Program-made: the position numbers and the translations under genes
The notes under the pieces: generated by a model
Told to the model about the DNA's origin: nothing
The model's database searches: none
The model's input: the letters and a program-made list of their open reading frames with translations, nothing else
Shown here: positions 8,414 to 15,908 of the stretch, piece by piece
How positions within the stretch are numbered: the stretch's first letter is position 1
Layout: each line of letters begins with the position of its first letter
Origin: Paraburkholderia sejongensis
GTDB lineage: Bacteria; Pseudomonadota; Gammaproteobacteria; Burkholderiales; Burkholderiaceae
Length of the DNA stretch: 64,000 nucleotides
Assembly: GCF_020880815.1 (NCBI RefSeq)
Contig: NZ_JAJITD010000006.1
Span: forward strand, 124,001 to 188,000
Direction: 5' to 3'

Positions 8414-9202
8414 ATGACCTCGCTCGCAGGCAAGACCGCGCTCGTGACGGGCGGCGCGACGTTGATCGGCGCGGCAGTCGCCAAAGATCTGGCAGCCGCC
8501 GGCGCCCGTGTCGCCGTACTCGATATCGACGCGCGCAACGGCGCCCACGTGGCCGAAGGGCTCGGCCCCAACGGCCTTTTCATCGAAACCGACATCACCA
8601 GCGACAGCGCGCTGGAGCAGGCGGTTGCCACCGTCGCCGCCACGTTCGGCGGCATCGACATCCTCGTCAACCTCGCCTGCAGTTACGTGGACAACGGTAT
8701 CCAGGCAAACCGCAACGACTGGCTCGCGGCGATGAACGTGAACGTGATCTCGGCAGTGGTGCTCGCGAAGCTCGTGCATCCGTACATGGTCAAACGCGGC
8801 GGCGGTTCGATCGTGAACTTCAGCTCGATTTCGGCCGGCTGCGCGCAGACCGGACGCTGGCTTTACCCGACGTCGAAAACCGCGCTCAAGGCCCTGACCC
8901 GCAGCATGGCAATGGACCTCGCGCCGGACGGCATCCGCGTGAATTCGGTCTCGCCAGGCTGGACGTGGTCGCGCGTGATGGACGAACTCACGCATGGCGA
9001 TCGCGCGAAAACCGATCGCGTGGCCGCGCCGTTTCATCTGCTCGGACGCGTCGGCAATCCGGAGGAAGTCGCACACGTCGTCACGTTTTTGTGCAGCGCT
9101 GCCGCGAGCTTCGTGACGGGTGCCGATTACGCGGTGGACGGCGGCTATTCGGCAATGGGCCCCGAGCAGGCGAGCCCGGCCATTCCCCGCTTGGCCGAAT
9201 AG
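8414..9202 (+). CDS. iifB: Short-chain dehydrogenase/reductase, IifB-type
   Basis: A 262-residue classical-length SDR. The Rossmann motif is TGGATLIG (residues 12-19), the acidic adenine-binding position is D61 before ITS, and the catalytic set is S138, Y151 and K155 in the YPTSK context. Two positions are unusual: the usual NNAG stretch reads VNLACS, and the glycine motif is TGGATLIG rather than TGxxxGIG. In iif clusters IifB oxidises the indole dihydrodiol-type product to 3-hydroxyindolin-2-one and so prevents indigo formation. It lies 49 bases downstream of the fusion hydrolase with GGAGA ahead of the ATG, and is followed 60 bases later by the monooxygenase, so a single transcript is likely. 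Confidence 0.85.
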   Translation: MTSLAGKTALVTGGATLIGAAVAKDLAAAGARVAVLDIDARNGAHVAEGLGPNGLFIETDITSDSALEQAVATVAATFGGIDILVNLACSYVDNGIQANRNDWLAAMNVNVISAVVLAKLVHPYMVKRGGGSIVNFSSISAGCAQTGRWLYPTSKTALKALTRSMAMDLAPDGIRVNSVSPGWTWSRVMDELTHGDRAKTDRVAAPFHLLGRVGNPEEVAHVVTFLCSAAASFVTGADYAVDGGYSAMGPEQASPAIPRLAE

Positions 9203-9262
9203 ATCCAACGCGCGCTTTTTGCGACCACGCTTTCAACCGTCATCCACATCGAGGGATCCATC

Positions 9263-10510
9263 ATGAGAAAAGTCGCCATCGTCGGCGCCGGCCAGTCGGG
9301 CCTGCAACTCGCTCTCGCGCTGCTCGAACGCGATTACGAGGTCACGCTCGCCACCAATCGCGACGCGCAGCAAATCCGCACCGGCAAAGTCATGTCGAGT
9401 CAGTGCATGTTCAATACGTCGCTGCAGATCGAGCGCGACCTCGGTCTGAACTGGTGGGAGCAGCAGTGCCCGCCGGTCGAAGGCATCGGCCTAGCGATTC
9501 CGCACCCGGAGGTACCTGGTGCGAAGCTGATCGACTGGTCTGCACGCCTGACCAACCATGCGCAGTCGGTCGACCAGCGCGTCAAGATGTCGGCCTGGCT
9601 CGAAGCGGTCGAACAGCGCGGCGCCCACGTACGGATCTGCGATGTCGGCGTGCCCGAAATGGAACAACTCGCACAAAGCCATGATCTCGTGCTGCTGGCC
9701 GCGGGCAAAGGCGAAATCGTCAATCTGCTGGGCCGCAACCCGCAACGCAGCCCGTTCGACAAGCCGCAGCGTGCGCTGGCGCTGACCTACGTGAAGGGCA
9801 TGACGCCTTCCTCGCCGTACTCGCGGGTGCGTTTCAATCTGATTCCGGGCGTCGGCGAATACTTCGTGTTTCCCGCGCTGACCACGACGGGCCCGTGCGA
9901 GATCATGGTGTTCGAAGGCATACCGGGCGGCCCGTTCGATTGCTGGGGCGACGTGCGGACGCCGGAACAGCATCTCGCGACGAGTCTCGCGTTGCTGCGC
10001 AAGTATCTGCCCTGGGAAGCGGAACGCTGTGCGAACGTCGAGCTGACCGATCCGAACGGCGTGCTGTCCGGCCGTTTCGCACCCACCGTACGCAATCCCT
10101 ACTTCCGGCTGCCGTCCGGCAAGACCGTGTTCGGGATGGCCGATGCGATCGTTGTCAACGATCCGATTACGGGCCAGGGGTCGAACAATGCCGCGAAGTG
10201 CACGAAGGTCTATCTCGACGCGATTCTCGAGCGCAGCGGCGCCGCGTTCAGCGAAGACTGGATGCAGCAGACCTTCGAGCGCTACTGGTCGTACGCACAA
10301 GCGGTCGTCATGTGGACCAACTCGCTGCTTACGCCGCCCCCGCCGCACATTCTCGAACTGCTCGGCGCAGCCGGCCAGTTTCCGTCGCTAGCCTCGCTGA
10401 TCGCCAACGGTTTCGACGACCCGCGCACGTTCTCGCCGTGGTGGTTCGATCCGGCCGCGTGCGCGGCCGTGATCGGCGAACACGCGGCGCGCGCCGCGCG
10501 CGCCGCCTGA
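9263..10510 (+). CDS. iifC: Styrene/indole-monooxygenase-type flavoprotein (oxygenase component)
   Basis: A 415-residue FAD-dependent group E monooxygenase. The N-terminal dinucleotide fold has VAIVGAGQSG, and the C-terminal FAD contact is in MADAIVVNDPITGQGSNNA. It lacks any NAD(P)H-binding partner domain of its own, as expected of a StyA-like enzyme that takes reduced FAD from a separate reductase. The length (StyA is about 415 residues) fits exactly. Styrene operons carry an oxide isomerase and phenylacetaldehyde dehydrogenase, which are absent; the neighbours here are those of indole oxygenase clusters, so indole or a substituted indole is the probable substrate. The last residues are Ala/Arg-rich (EHAARAARAA), coded by a GC-rich run. 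Confidence 0.88.
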   Translation: MRKVAIVGAGQSGLQLALALLERDYEVTLATNRDAQQIRTGKVMSSQCMFNTSLQIERDLGLNWWEQQCPPVEGIGLAIPHPEVPGAKLIDWSARLTNHAQSVDQRVKMSAWLEAVEQRGAHVRICDVGVPEMEQLAQSHDLVLLAAGKGEIVNLLGRNPQRSPFDKPQRALALTYVKGMTPSSPYSRVRFNLIPGVGEYFVFPALTTTGPCEIMVFEGIPGGPFDCWGDVRTPEQHLATSLALLRKYLPWEAERCANVELTDPNGVLSGRFAPTVRNPYFRLPSGKTVFGMADAIVVNDPITGQGSNNAAKCTKVYLDAILERSGAAFSEDWMQQTFERYWSYAQAVVMWTNSLLTPPPPHILELLGAAGQFPSLASLIANGFDDPRTFSPWWFDPAACAAVIGEHAARAARAA

Positions 10511-10539
10511 CGCATCAGCAACGACCAAGGAGAAAGCTC

Positions 10540-11103
10540 ATGTCGCAAGCCCTGGAAGCCCCGACCGTTACCCCGACCGCTACCCCGCCCGCCGCAGCGG
10601 CTCCCGATGATCTCGCGCATGCGCTGCGACAGTTGCGCAACGCGTTCGGCCAGTATCCGACCGGCGTGACCGTCATCACCGCCGCCGCGCGCGACGGTCG
10701 CAAGATCGGACTGACCGCGAACTCGTTTGCATCGCTGTCGCTCGATCCGCCGCTCGTGCTGTGGAGTATCGGCAAGAACTCGCCCAGTTGCGCGGACTTC
10801 GTCGATGCCGGGCATTTCGCAATCAACGTGCTGGCCGAACACCAGATCGAACTGTCGCGCCGCTTTGCGAAACCCGCGCCGGACAAATATGTCGGCGTCG
10901 CCTGCCGCGAAAGCCTCGGCGGCACGATGGTGCTCGACGGTTGCAGCGCGCACTTCGTGTGCCGCAATCTCGCGCAGCACGAAGGCGGCGATCACCTGAT
11001 CTTCGTCGGCCAGATCGAGCATTTCGAAGTGGGCGGACACGCGCCGCTGGTTTTCCATCTCGGGCAGTACGGCGCGGTGGCCGACCATCCGGCCCTTGCC
11101 TGA
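10540..11103 (+). CDS. iifD: Flavin reductase, StyB/HpaC-like (reductase component)
   Basis: A 187-residue FMN-binding split-barrel reductase. After a Pro/Ala-rich head (residues 1-25) come the family segments FGQYPTGVTVITA, GLTANSFASLSLDPPLVLW, FAINVLAEHQIELSRRFA and GGDHLIFVGQIEHFEV. It would reduce FAD with NAD(P)H and pass it by diffusion to the oxygenase encoded 29 bases upstream. The ATG at 10540 follows AAGGAGAAAG. Regulation should follow the operon. Function as a flavin reductase is clear; pairing with the adjacent oxygenase is inference from the gene order. Confidence 0.88.
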   Translation: MSQALEAPTVTPTATPPAAAAPDDLAHALRQLRNAFGQYPTGVTVITAAARDGRKIGLTANSFASLSLDPPLVLWSIGKNSPSCADFVDAGHFAINVLAEHQIELSRRFAKPAPDKYVGVACRESLGGTMVLDGCSAHFVCRNLAQHEGGDHLIFVGQIEHFEVGGHAPLVFHLGQYGAVADHPALA

Positions 11104-11144
11104 AGCCGATACTTGGCAGCCCTTATAACAACACAGGAGACCCC

Positions 11145-12101
11145 ATGAAACGATGCGCATCCCGCGTGCTGCTCGCCTGTCTCGCGGCGTTCGGACTGAC
11201 CTGCAATACGCCGGCGTCGGCCAGCGACCTGCCGAACCTGAACCTCGGCTTCACGAGCTTTCTCGACGGCGCGCCGCCCGCCGGTCCGGGCTGGTATGGC
11301 ACGCAGTATCTCGAGTACTACACGGCCGGGCGCATCAACGACAATGCCGGCAACAAGGTTGCGTTGCCGAAGCAGAACATCAATGTTTTTGCGGGCCTGA
11401 CGCAACTCGTCTATCAATCGCCGTTCAAAATCGGCGGCGCGCATCCGGGTCTCGACGTGATCCTGCCGTGGGTCGCGTCGGCGCATACCGACGACGGCCT
11501 CGGCAATGTCGCGCTGACCTCGCGCACCGGCTTCGGCGATATTCTGATCGGACCGTTCATTCAGTTCGATCCGGTGATGGGCCCGGACGGTCCCCGTTTC
11601 GTGCATCGTTTCGAATTCCAGATCATTGCGCCGACCGGCGCGTACGACCCCAGCAAAGCGATCAATCCGGGCAGCGGTTTCTGGTCGATCGATCCCTACT
11701 GGGCCGCGACACTCTGGATCAATTCGAAATGGACGGTTTCCTGGCGGCTTCACTATCTGTGGAACGCCCGCAACAATCGCCCGTATCAGGGGCTCGGCGC
11801 GGACGCGAGTTCATCGCAGGCCGGCCAGGCGCTGCACGCGAACCTCGCGACCGAATACGAGGTGATGCCGGGCTTGCGGATCGGCTTAAACGGCTACTGG
11901 CTGCGGCAGATTTCGGATTTGAAGGTCAATGGACAAAGCGTGTCCGGCCAACGCGAAGCGGTCTGGGCGATCGGGCCGGGCGCGATGTACAGCTTCTCCC
12001 AGCACGATCACCTGATGTTCAACGCGTATTTCGAGGCGAATGCGCGCAACCGGCCGGAAGGTACGCGGGTGATTCTGCGCTACGTGCACCATTTCAACTG
12101 A
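11145..12101 (+). CDS. SphA-like outer-membrane transport protein (phenol-degradation MetA-type)
   Basis: A 318-residue secreted beta-barrel-type protein. Residues 1-27 are a signal peptide ending near ASASD; the rest alternates short polar and aromatic strands (WYGTQYLEYY, RLHYLWNARNNRPYQG) and ends in a terminal aromatic strand, VILRYVHHFN. This is the pattern of the outer-membrane proteins commonly encoded in aromatic-degradation operons (MetA/SphA group), thought to aid uptake of hydrophobic substrates. A clear AGGAGA precedes the ATG, and only 41 bases separate it from the reductase, so it is probably the last gene of the operon. It is the likely entry point of the pathway substrate; direct evidence is absent. 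Confidence 0.75.
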   Translation: MKRCASRVLLACLAAFGLTCNTPASASDLPNLNLGFTSFLDGAPPAGPGWYGTQYLEYYTAGRINDNAGNKVALPKQNINVFAGLTQLVYQSPFKIGGAHPGLDVILPWVASAHTDDGLGNVALTSRTGFGDILIGPFIQFDPVMGPDGPRFVHRFEFQIIAPTGAYDPSKAINPGSGFWSIDPYWAATLWINSKWTVSWRLHYLWNARNNRPYQGLGADASSSQAGQALHANLATEYEVMPGLRIGLNGYWLRQISDLKVNGQSVSGQREAVWAIGPGAMYSFSQHDHLMFNAYFEANARNRPEGTRVILRYVHHFN

Positions 12102-12200
12102 GCGGCCGGCACGCGGGCCGGCACGATGCCCGCCCACGCCAGCGACTATCCGGGAACTACGGTCGCTGTCCGATAACTCCAGATACTTCCTGCCACGCCG

Positions 12201-12236
12201 CGATCAAGCCGGGTATTTGCCGATGCGAACCGGATA
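12201..12236 (+). promoter_or_regulatory. Candidate AraC/XylS-type operator upstream of the regulator gene
   Basis: Half-sites ending in GGGTA (12211-12215) and GGATA (12232-12236) are spaced 21 bases, matching the periodicity of XylS-type direct repeats. The second half-site with its flank, CGAACCGGATAGCCC (12226-12240), differs by one base from the motif before the iif-like operon at 7046-7060. Its position about 130 bases before the regulator gene suggests autoregulation. Confidence 0.45.
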
Positions 12237-12364
12237 GCCCTTTCCTAGGATGTGCAAGAATCGAGATCGGGTTCTTCCCGTCGCCGGCCCGATGCGGCGA
12301 CACCGGCATCGAAACGATGAATGTAAGGCGCGGCGAAACCTGCGCGTAAGCCTGGAGAGCAATC

Positions 12365-13414
12365 TTGGTGGAGCATCGGTCGAATAGCGGTGGAGACGCG
12401 CACAGGCTCGCAACAGCGCCCTGCTTCAACCGCGACAACCTGTTGATGCAGTCGACCGACCTGGAAGAAGTGCGGGCAATCGTCGGGAGAATCTTCCGGC
12501 CGCACGGACTTTCGGTGGTGACAGGCCATCACGGCCTGCTCGGACGCATGCATCATGCGCGGCTCGGCGACGTGTCGTTGAACCTGCTCGATTACGGCAG
12601 CGAGGTCGTGATCGACCCGGGGCGGTTGGAGAACTTTTTCCTGCTGCAAATTCCGCTTCAGGGCAGCGCGGAAATCGAATGCGGCAACCGGCGTTTCGTT
12701 TCGAGTCCGCAAACGGCTTCGCTGCTTTCTCCGTCTTTGCCGCTACGGATGCGCTGGGGCGACGCGTGCCCGCAAGTGATTCTGCGGGTCGAGCGCGGCG
12801 CGCTGGAGCAACATTGCGAACGGCATCTCGGCGACGCTTTTAGCCGCCCGGTGGAGTTCGAGCCGGAGTTGCAACTGGCGTCGCCCGGCGGTGCTTACCT
12901 GATGCAACTGCTACCGCTATTGGCGGACGCGATGAGCATGCGCGATCATCCGTTGACAAACCCGCTGGCCTTCAGTCAGTTCGAATCGACGTTGATCAAT
13001 GCGCTGATCTACGGCCAGCCTAATACCGCCCGCGACGGCATACGCCGTCCGGCCGGCACGCTCGCACCGTTTTTCGTCCGCCGGGTCGAGGAGTTCATTC
13101 GCGCGAACGTTCGAGAACCGTTGACGATCGAGCGGATCGCCGAACATGCGGGCGTGAGCGCGAGCAGCTTGTTCGCGGGCTTTAAAAACTACTACGGGAT
13201 GAGCCCGATGAACTACGTGCGCCAATTGCGACTCGAGCGCGTACGGGAAGAATTGCTCGACCTGCAAGCGTCCGGTAATGGGTCGATCACGGAAATCGCA
13301 ACCCGGTGGGGCTTCGCTCATCTTGGCCGCTTCTCGATCGAATATAAAAAGCACTTTGGCGAGTCGCCGTCGGATTGTTTGCGGCGGCGGCCGCTGCCTG
13401 TTAGGCGGGACTAG
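12365..13414 (+). CDS. iifR: AraC/XylS-family transcriptional regulator
   Basis: A 349-residue regulator. The N-terminal two thirds (about residues 40-220) form the cupin-like ligand domain found with XylS/AraC_binding_2 proteins (FFLLQIPLQGSAEIECG). The C-terminal 100 residues carry two helix-turn-helix units: LTIERIAEHAGVSASSLFAGF and SITEIATRWGFAHLGRFSIEYKKHF. It follows the iif-like operon in the same direction and probably activates it in the presence of the aromatic inducer. No ATG fits; TTG at 12365 or GTG at 12368 both lie behind GGAGAG (12354-12359), and I give the longer form. The symbol is by context with other iif clusters and is tentative. Confidence 0.85.
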   Translation: MVEHRSNSGGDAHRLATAPCFNRDNLLMQSTDLEEVRAIVGRIFRPHGLSVVTGHHGLLGRMHHARLGDVSLNLLDYGSEVVIDPGRLENFFLLQIPLQGSAEIECGNRRFVSSPQTASLLSPSLPLRMRWGDACPQVILRVERGALEQHCERHLGDAFSRPVEFEPELQLASPGGAYLMQLLPLLADAMSMRDHPLTNPLAFSQFESTLINALIYGQPNTARDGIRRPAGTLAPFFVRRVEEFIRANVREPLTIERIAEHAGVSASSLFAGFKNYYGMSPMNYVRQLRLERVREELLDLQASGNGSITEIATRWGFAHLGRFSIEYKKHFGESPSDCLRRRPLPVRRD

Positions 13415-13527
13415 TACGTTTCTCCGCACGCCGGCCGGAAAGTATCCCTGACGGTTTATAAGGATCGTCCGCGGGCGAATGAGCGGATAAATGCGGCAGC
13501 ACGCGAAGTACATGGCATCTCGCGTGA

Positions 13528-13893
13528 TCAGTTCGCGTTGCACCCTTCCATTCGGGGTGTCGACCAAAGTGGCCGAAAATGCTCCCCATCCTTTTGATTG
13601 GTGAGCACAGCCCCATCGCGCTTTCGTATCTTCATAAAGAACAATGCAGGCGCCGACGCCGGATCGCCGCCGCATTCCGGCGAATGCTTCTCGTGGACGC
13701 CAACCATGAAATAGCTTTTGTGATCCGACACGTCAAACAGCAGGCATTTCGTCTGATTGGTCGACAACCGGCACATGCGCGTGACCTCGGCGGCTTTATC
13801 CGCTGCAGCATCAACTGTGGAGATCGCATCGCCGGATGCTGCTGCAAAGGTACTGAGCGATAGAATGGCGAGCGCTGCTATTCTTGTCTTCAT
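13528..13893 (-). CDS. Small secreted hypothetical protein
   Basis: A 121-residue protein with a clear signal peptide (residues 1-19, MKTRIAALAILSLSTFAAA). The mature part has cysteines in MCRLSTNQTKCLLF, HSPECGG and the C-terminal MEGCNAN, suggesting periplasmic disulfides. I do not recognise a family. The start is well supported: AGGAGG sits a short distance before the ATG. It stands alone, converging on the AraC-family gene and followed upstream by the synthetase gene. Nothing in the context gives a role. Confidence 0.75.
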   Translation of the reverse strand: MKTRIAALAILSLSTFAAASGDAISTVDAAADKAAEVTRMCRLSTNQTKCLLFDVSDHKSYFMVGVHEKHSPECGGDPASAPALFFMKIRKRDGAVLTNQKDGEHFRPLWSTPRMEGCNAN

Positions 13894-14024
13894 GCCTTTC
13901 CTCCTGTTGTACCCGCAACCGGGTGCAAACGAACTTAAGTCTTTTCAGTACCGATCCGCCATGGGATTTGGATGATTTTTGCGAACCAATTCCTTAAGCC
14001 ACGACACAACCGCGTGGCACCTCT

Positions 14025-15233
14025 TCACTTCAGCGACATCGGCATCGCCGCCATCCTCCTCAAATACTCGACACCCTCCTCCAACGCAAACACCGCCTGC
14101 CGTCCGTCCCGCGACCGAACGCTGATCGTGCGATCGCGTTGATCCCGCGAGCCCACGACGACCAGCACCGGCACCCGCTTCTCCCGCGCATCGACGACCT
14201 TCTTCTCCAGCCGTTCCGGCCTGCCGTCGAGCGACACGCGCCCGCCGGCTTCGTCGAGCGCCTGCGCGACCTCATCCGCGTAAGCCTGATTCGCATCGCT
14301 AATCGTCGCGATCACGACCTGCTCCGGCGCGAGCCACATCGGCAGCCAGCCTTCATCATGTTCGAGCAGCATCGCGATGAAGCGTTCGATGCTGCCAAGC
14401 ACCGCATGATGGATCATCACCGGCCGCTCGCGTTCGTTGCGCTCGTTCACGTACTCGGCACCGAGCCGCTCAGGCAGCACGAAGTCGAGCTGGATCGTGC
14501 CGCACTGCCAACTGCGCGCGCGGCTGTCCGTCAAATGGAATTCGAGTTTTGGCCCGTAAAAAGCGCCCTCGCCTTCGAGTACGTCGAATGCAATGCCGGC
14601 CGCGCGCGCCGCATTGGCCAACGCCGCTTCCGCGCGATCCCACGTGGCGTCGCTACCGGCGCGCAATGCGGGACGCGTCGCCAGCGCGACCTTGAAAGCC
14701 GGAAAACCGAGGTCCGCGTACGTCGCGCGCAGCAACGCACAGAAGCGCCCGACTTCAGCCTCGATATGCGTGGGCGCGCAGAACACGTGTGCGTCGTCCT
14801 GCACGAACGCGCGCGTGCGTTTCAACCCTTCGAGCGACCCGGACGGTTCGTCGCGATGACATGCACCGAATTCGCTGTAGCGCAGCGGCAGCTCACGATA
14901 GGAGCGCACTCGCTGGCTGAACACCTGCACGTGACACGGACAACTCATCGGCTTCAGACAGAGCGCTCGCCCCGCTTCGGCGTCGTCGAGCGAATACATC
15001 GACGCACCGAATTTCTCCCAATGGCCGCTCTTCTCCCACAGCGAGCGCGCCAGCAGTTGCGGCGTGCGTATCTCGCGAAAGCCCGCGCACTGCATGCGCT
15101 CGCGCACGTAGTCTTCGAGCACGCGATAAAGCATCCAGCCGCGCGGATGCCAGAACACCATGCCGGCGCCTTCTTCCTGCTGATGGAAAAGATCGAGATT
15201 ATTGCCGAGTACGCGATGGTCGATGTCGTTCAT
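14025..15233 (-). CDS. thrS: Short threonyl-tRNA synthetase without TGS and editing domains
   Basis: A 402-residue class II synthetase; ordinary bacterial ThrRS is about 640. The catalytic core is complete: the zinc ligands C98 (KPMSCPC), H149 (QDDAHVF) and the later His of MIHHAVLG, motif 2 in FGACHRDEPSGSLEGLKRT, and motif 3 in GSIERF. The C-terminal anticodon-binding domain follows (residues about 305-395, PEQVVIATISDANQ, VLVVVGSRDQRDRTI). The N-terminal TGS and N2 editing domains (about 240 residues) are absent, so it cannot clear Ser-tRNA(Thr) itself. It begins at the ATG at 15233, behind AGGAGC. It is probably a second copy besides a full-length housekeeping thrS, used under threonine or tRNA stress; its transcript leader (15291-15442) supports control by threonyl-tRNA level. 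Confidence 0.9.
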   Translation of the reverse strand: MNDIDHRVLGNNLDLFHQQEEGAGMVFWHPRGWMLYRVLEDYVRERMQCAGFREIRTPQLLARSLWEKSGHWEKFGASMYSLDDAEAGRALCLKPMSCPCHVQVFSQRVRSYRELPLRYSEFGACHRDEPSGSLEGLKRTRAFVQDDAHVFCAPTHIEAEVGRFCALLRATYADLGFPAFKVALATRPALRAGSDATWDRAEAALANAARAAGIAFDVLEGEGAFYGPKLEFHLTDSRARSWQCGTIQLDFVLPERLGAEYVNERNERERPVMIHHAVLGSIERFIAMLLEHDEGWLPMWLAPEQVVIATISDANQAYADEVAQALDEAGGRVSLDGRPERLEKKVVDAREKRVPVLVVVGSRDQRDRTISVRSRDGRQAVFALEEGVEYLRRMAAMPMSLK

Positions 15234-15290
15234 GGTCCTGCTCCTTTGGGTCGAATACACGATGAATGCCGCAAACGGAGAGACCGGAAA

Positions 15291-15336
15291 CGACAAAGGC
15301 CCCGTCCGTTGCCGGCGGGGCCTTGAGCGTTTGTCG
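15291..15336 (-). terminator. Attenuator hairpin ahead of the short thrS gene
   Basis: On the minus strand a perfect nine-pair stem, arms at 15316-15324 and 15296-15304 around an 11-base loop, is extended by an outer pair of seven-base arms at 15330-15336 and 15291-15297. The distal side reads CGGGGCCTTTGTCGTTT, a modest U tract. It lies between the leader peptide and the synthetase gene. The bases at 15314-15319 can alternatively pair with 15383-15388 inside the leader peptide (six G-C pairs), which would disrupt the stem: a plausible antiterminator. Confidence 0.7.
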
Positions 15337-15358
15337 CTGCCTGTGCTGGATTCCAGCT

Positions 15359-15442
15359 TTAGCGCGCGCAACCTCCGGACGACCCGCCTGTGAAGGTGGT
15401 CGTGGTGGTGGTCGCGGCGAAGAGGATCGGCTGGAAGTTCAT
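15359..15442 (-). CDS. Threonine-rich leader peptide of the thrS attenuator
   Basis: A 27-codon open frame beginning MNFQPILFAA and running into TTTTTTFT (codons ACC, ACC, ACC, ACG, ACC, ACC, TTC, ACA), then a Gly/Ser stretch and TAA. Seven of eight consecutive codons are for threonine. It lies 125 bases upstream of the short ThrRS gene and just before the terminator hairpin, the layout of thr, his and trp operon leaders. Scarce threonyl-tRNA would stall the ribosome in the Thr run. No strong Shine-Dalgarno sequence precedes the ATG, which is the weak point. Confidence 0.7.
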   Translation of the reverse strand: MNFQPILFAATTTTTTFTGGSSGGCAR

Positions 15443-15527
15443 GGAGCGACAGTAAACGAAGTTGGTGGTGGGCGTCAATCGTCATTGCAACCGCGGCGAC
15501 GCGACGACTGCTCGCATACTCGAGCGC

Positions 15528-15908
15528 TCAAAGGCCGTACCGGAAATACGTTGCGATCACACGGTCGTGAAGCGACGGCGGCAACATCACGTAAGACTCC
15601 TCGTCGCCGCCCCTGGAGAATGAAACGGCGTCCTCATCGGTCCATTCAATCTCTGGAACAGGTGTACTGAATGTTCTACGGACCAACAATTCGCCCGACT
15701 GGGCGTCATACAGTCGACCAAGGTATTCCGGCCCGTTCCCTCCTCTCCACTGGAGCAGACAGCGCTCCGCAATATAGTGTTGCTTTGGAGAGATTTTCCT
15801 AACGCATTCACTCCCTTCCGTGTCTGAAACATGGACAAGACCCTGGAGTAGCAAGCCACCCACAACAAGGGTAAGCGCTATCAACTTAACCAATCCCTGC
15901 CATTTCAT
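15528..15908 (-). CDS. Small membrane-anchored hypothetical protein of a low-GC cassette
   Basis: A 126-residue protein with one N-terminal hydrophobic helix (residues 7-27, LVKLIALTLVVGGLLLQGLV) and a polar exported domain containing two cysteines (SECVRKI, ERCLLQW). I do not recognise the family. Its start ATG overlaps the stop of the preceding gene by four bases (15905-15908), so the two are translationally coupled. The pair and its flank are lower in GC than the window. A periplasm-facing partner coupled to a larger soluble protein is the shape of many immunity proteins, but there is no direct evidence. Confidence 0.7.
   Translation of the reverse strand: MKWQGLVKLIALTLVVGGLLLQGLVHVSDTEGSECVRKISPKQHYIAERCLLQWRGGNGPEYLGRLYDAQSGELLVRRTFSTPVPEIEWTDEDAVSFSRGGDEESYVMLPPSLHDRVIATYFRYGL

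Noticed and set aside
9263..10510. Reading the oxygenase as styrene monooxygenase of a styrene operon
   Set aside because: There is no styrene oxide isomerase or phenylacetaldehyde dehydrogenase, and the IifA-type and SDR neighbours fit indole-type clusters better.
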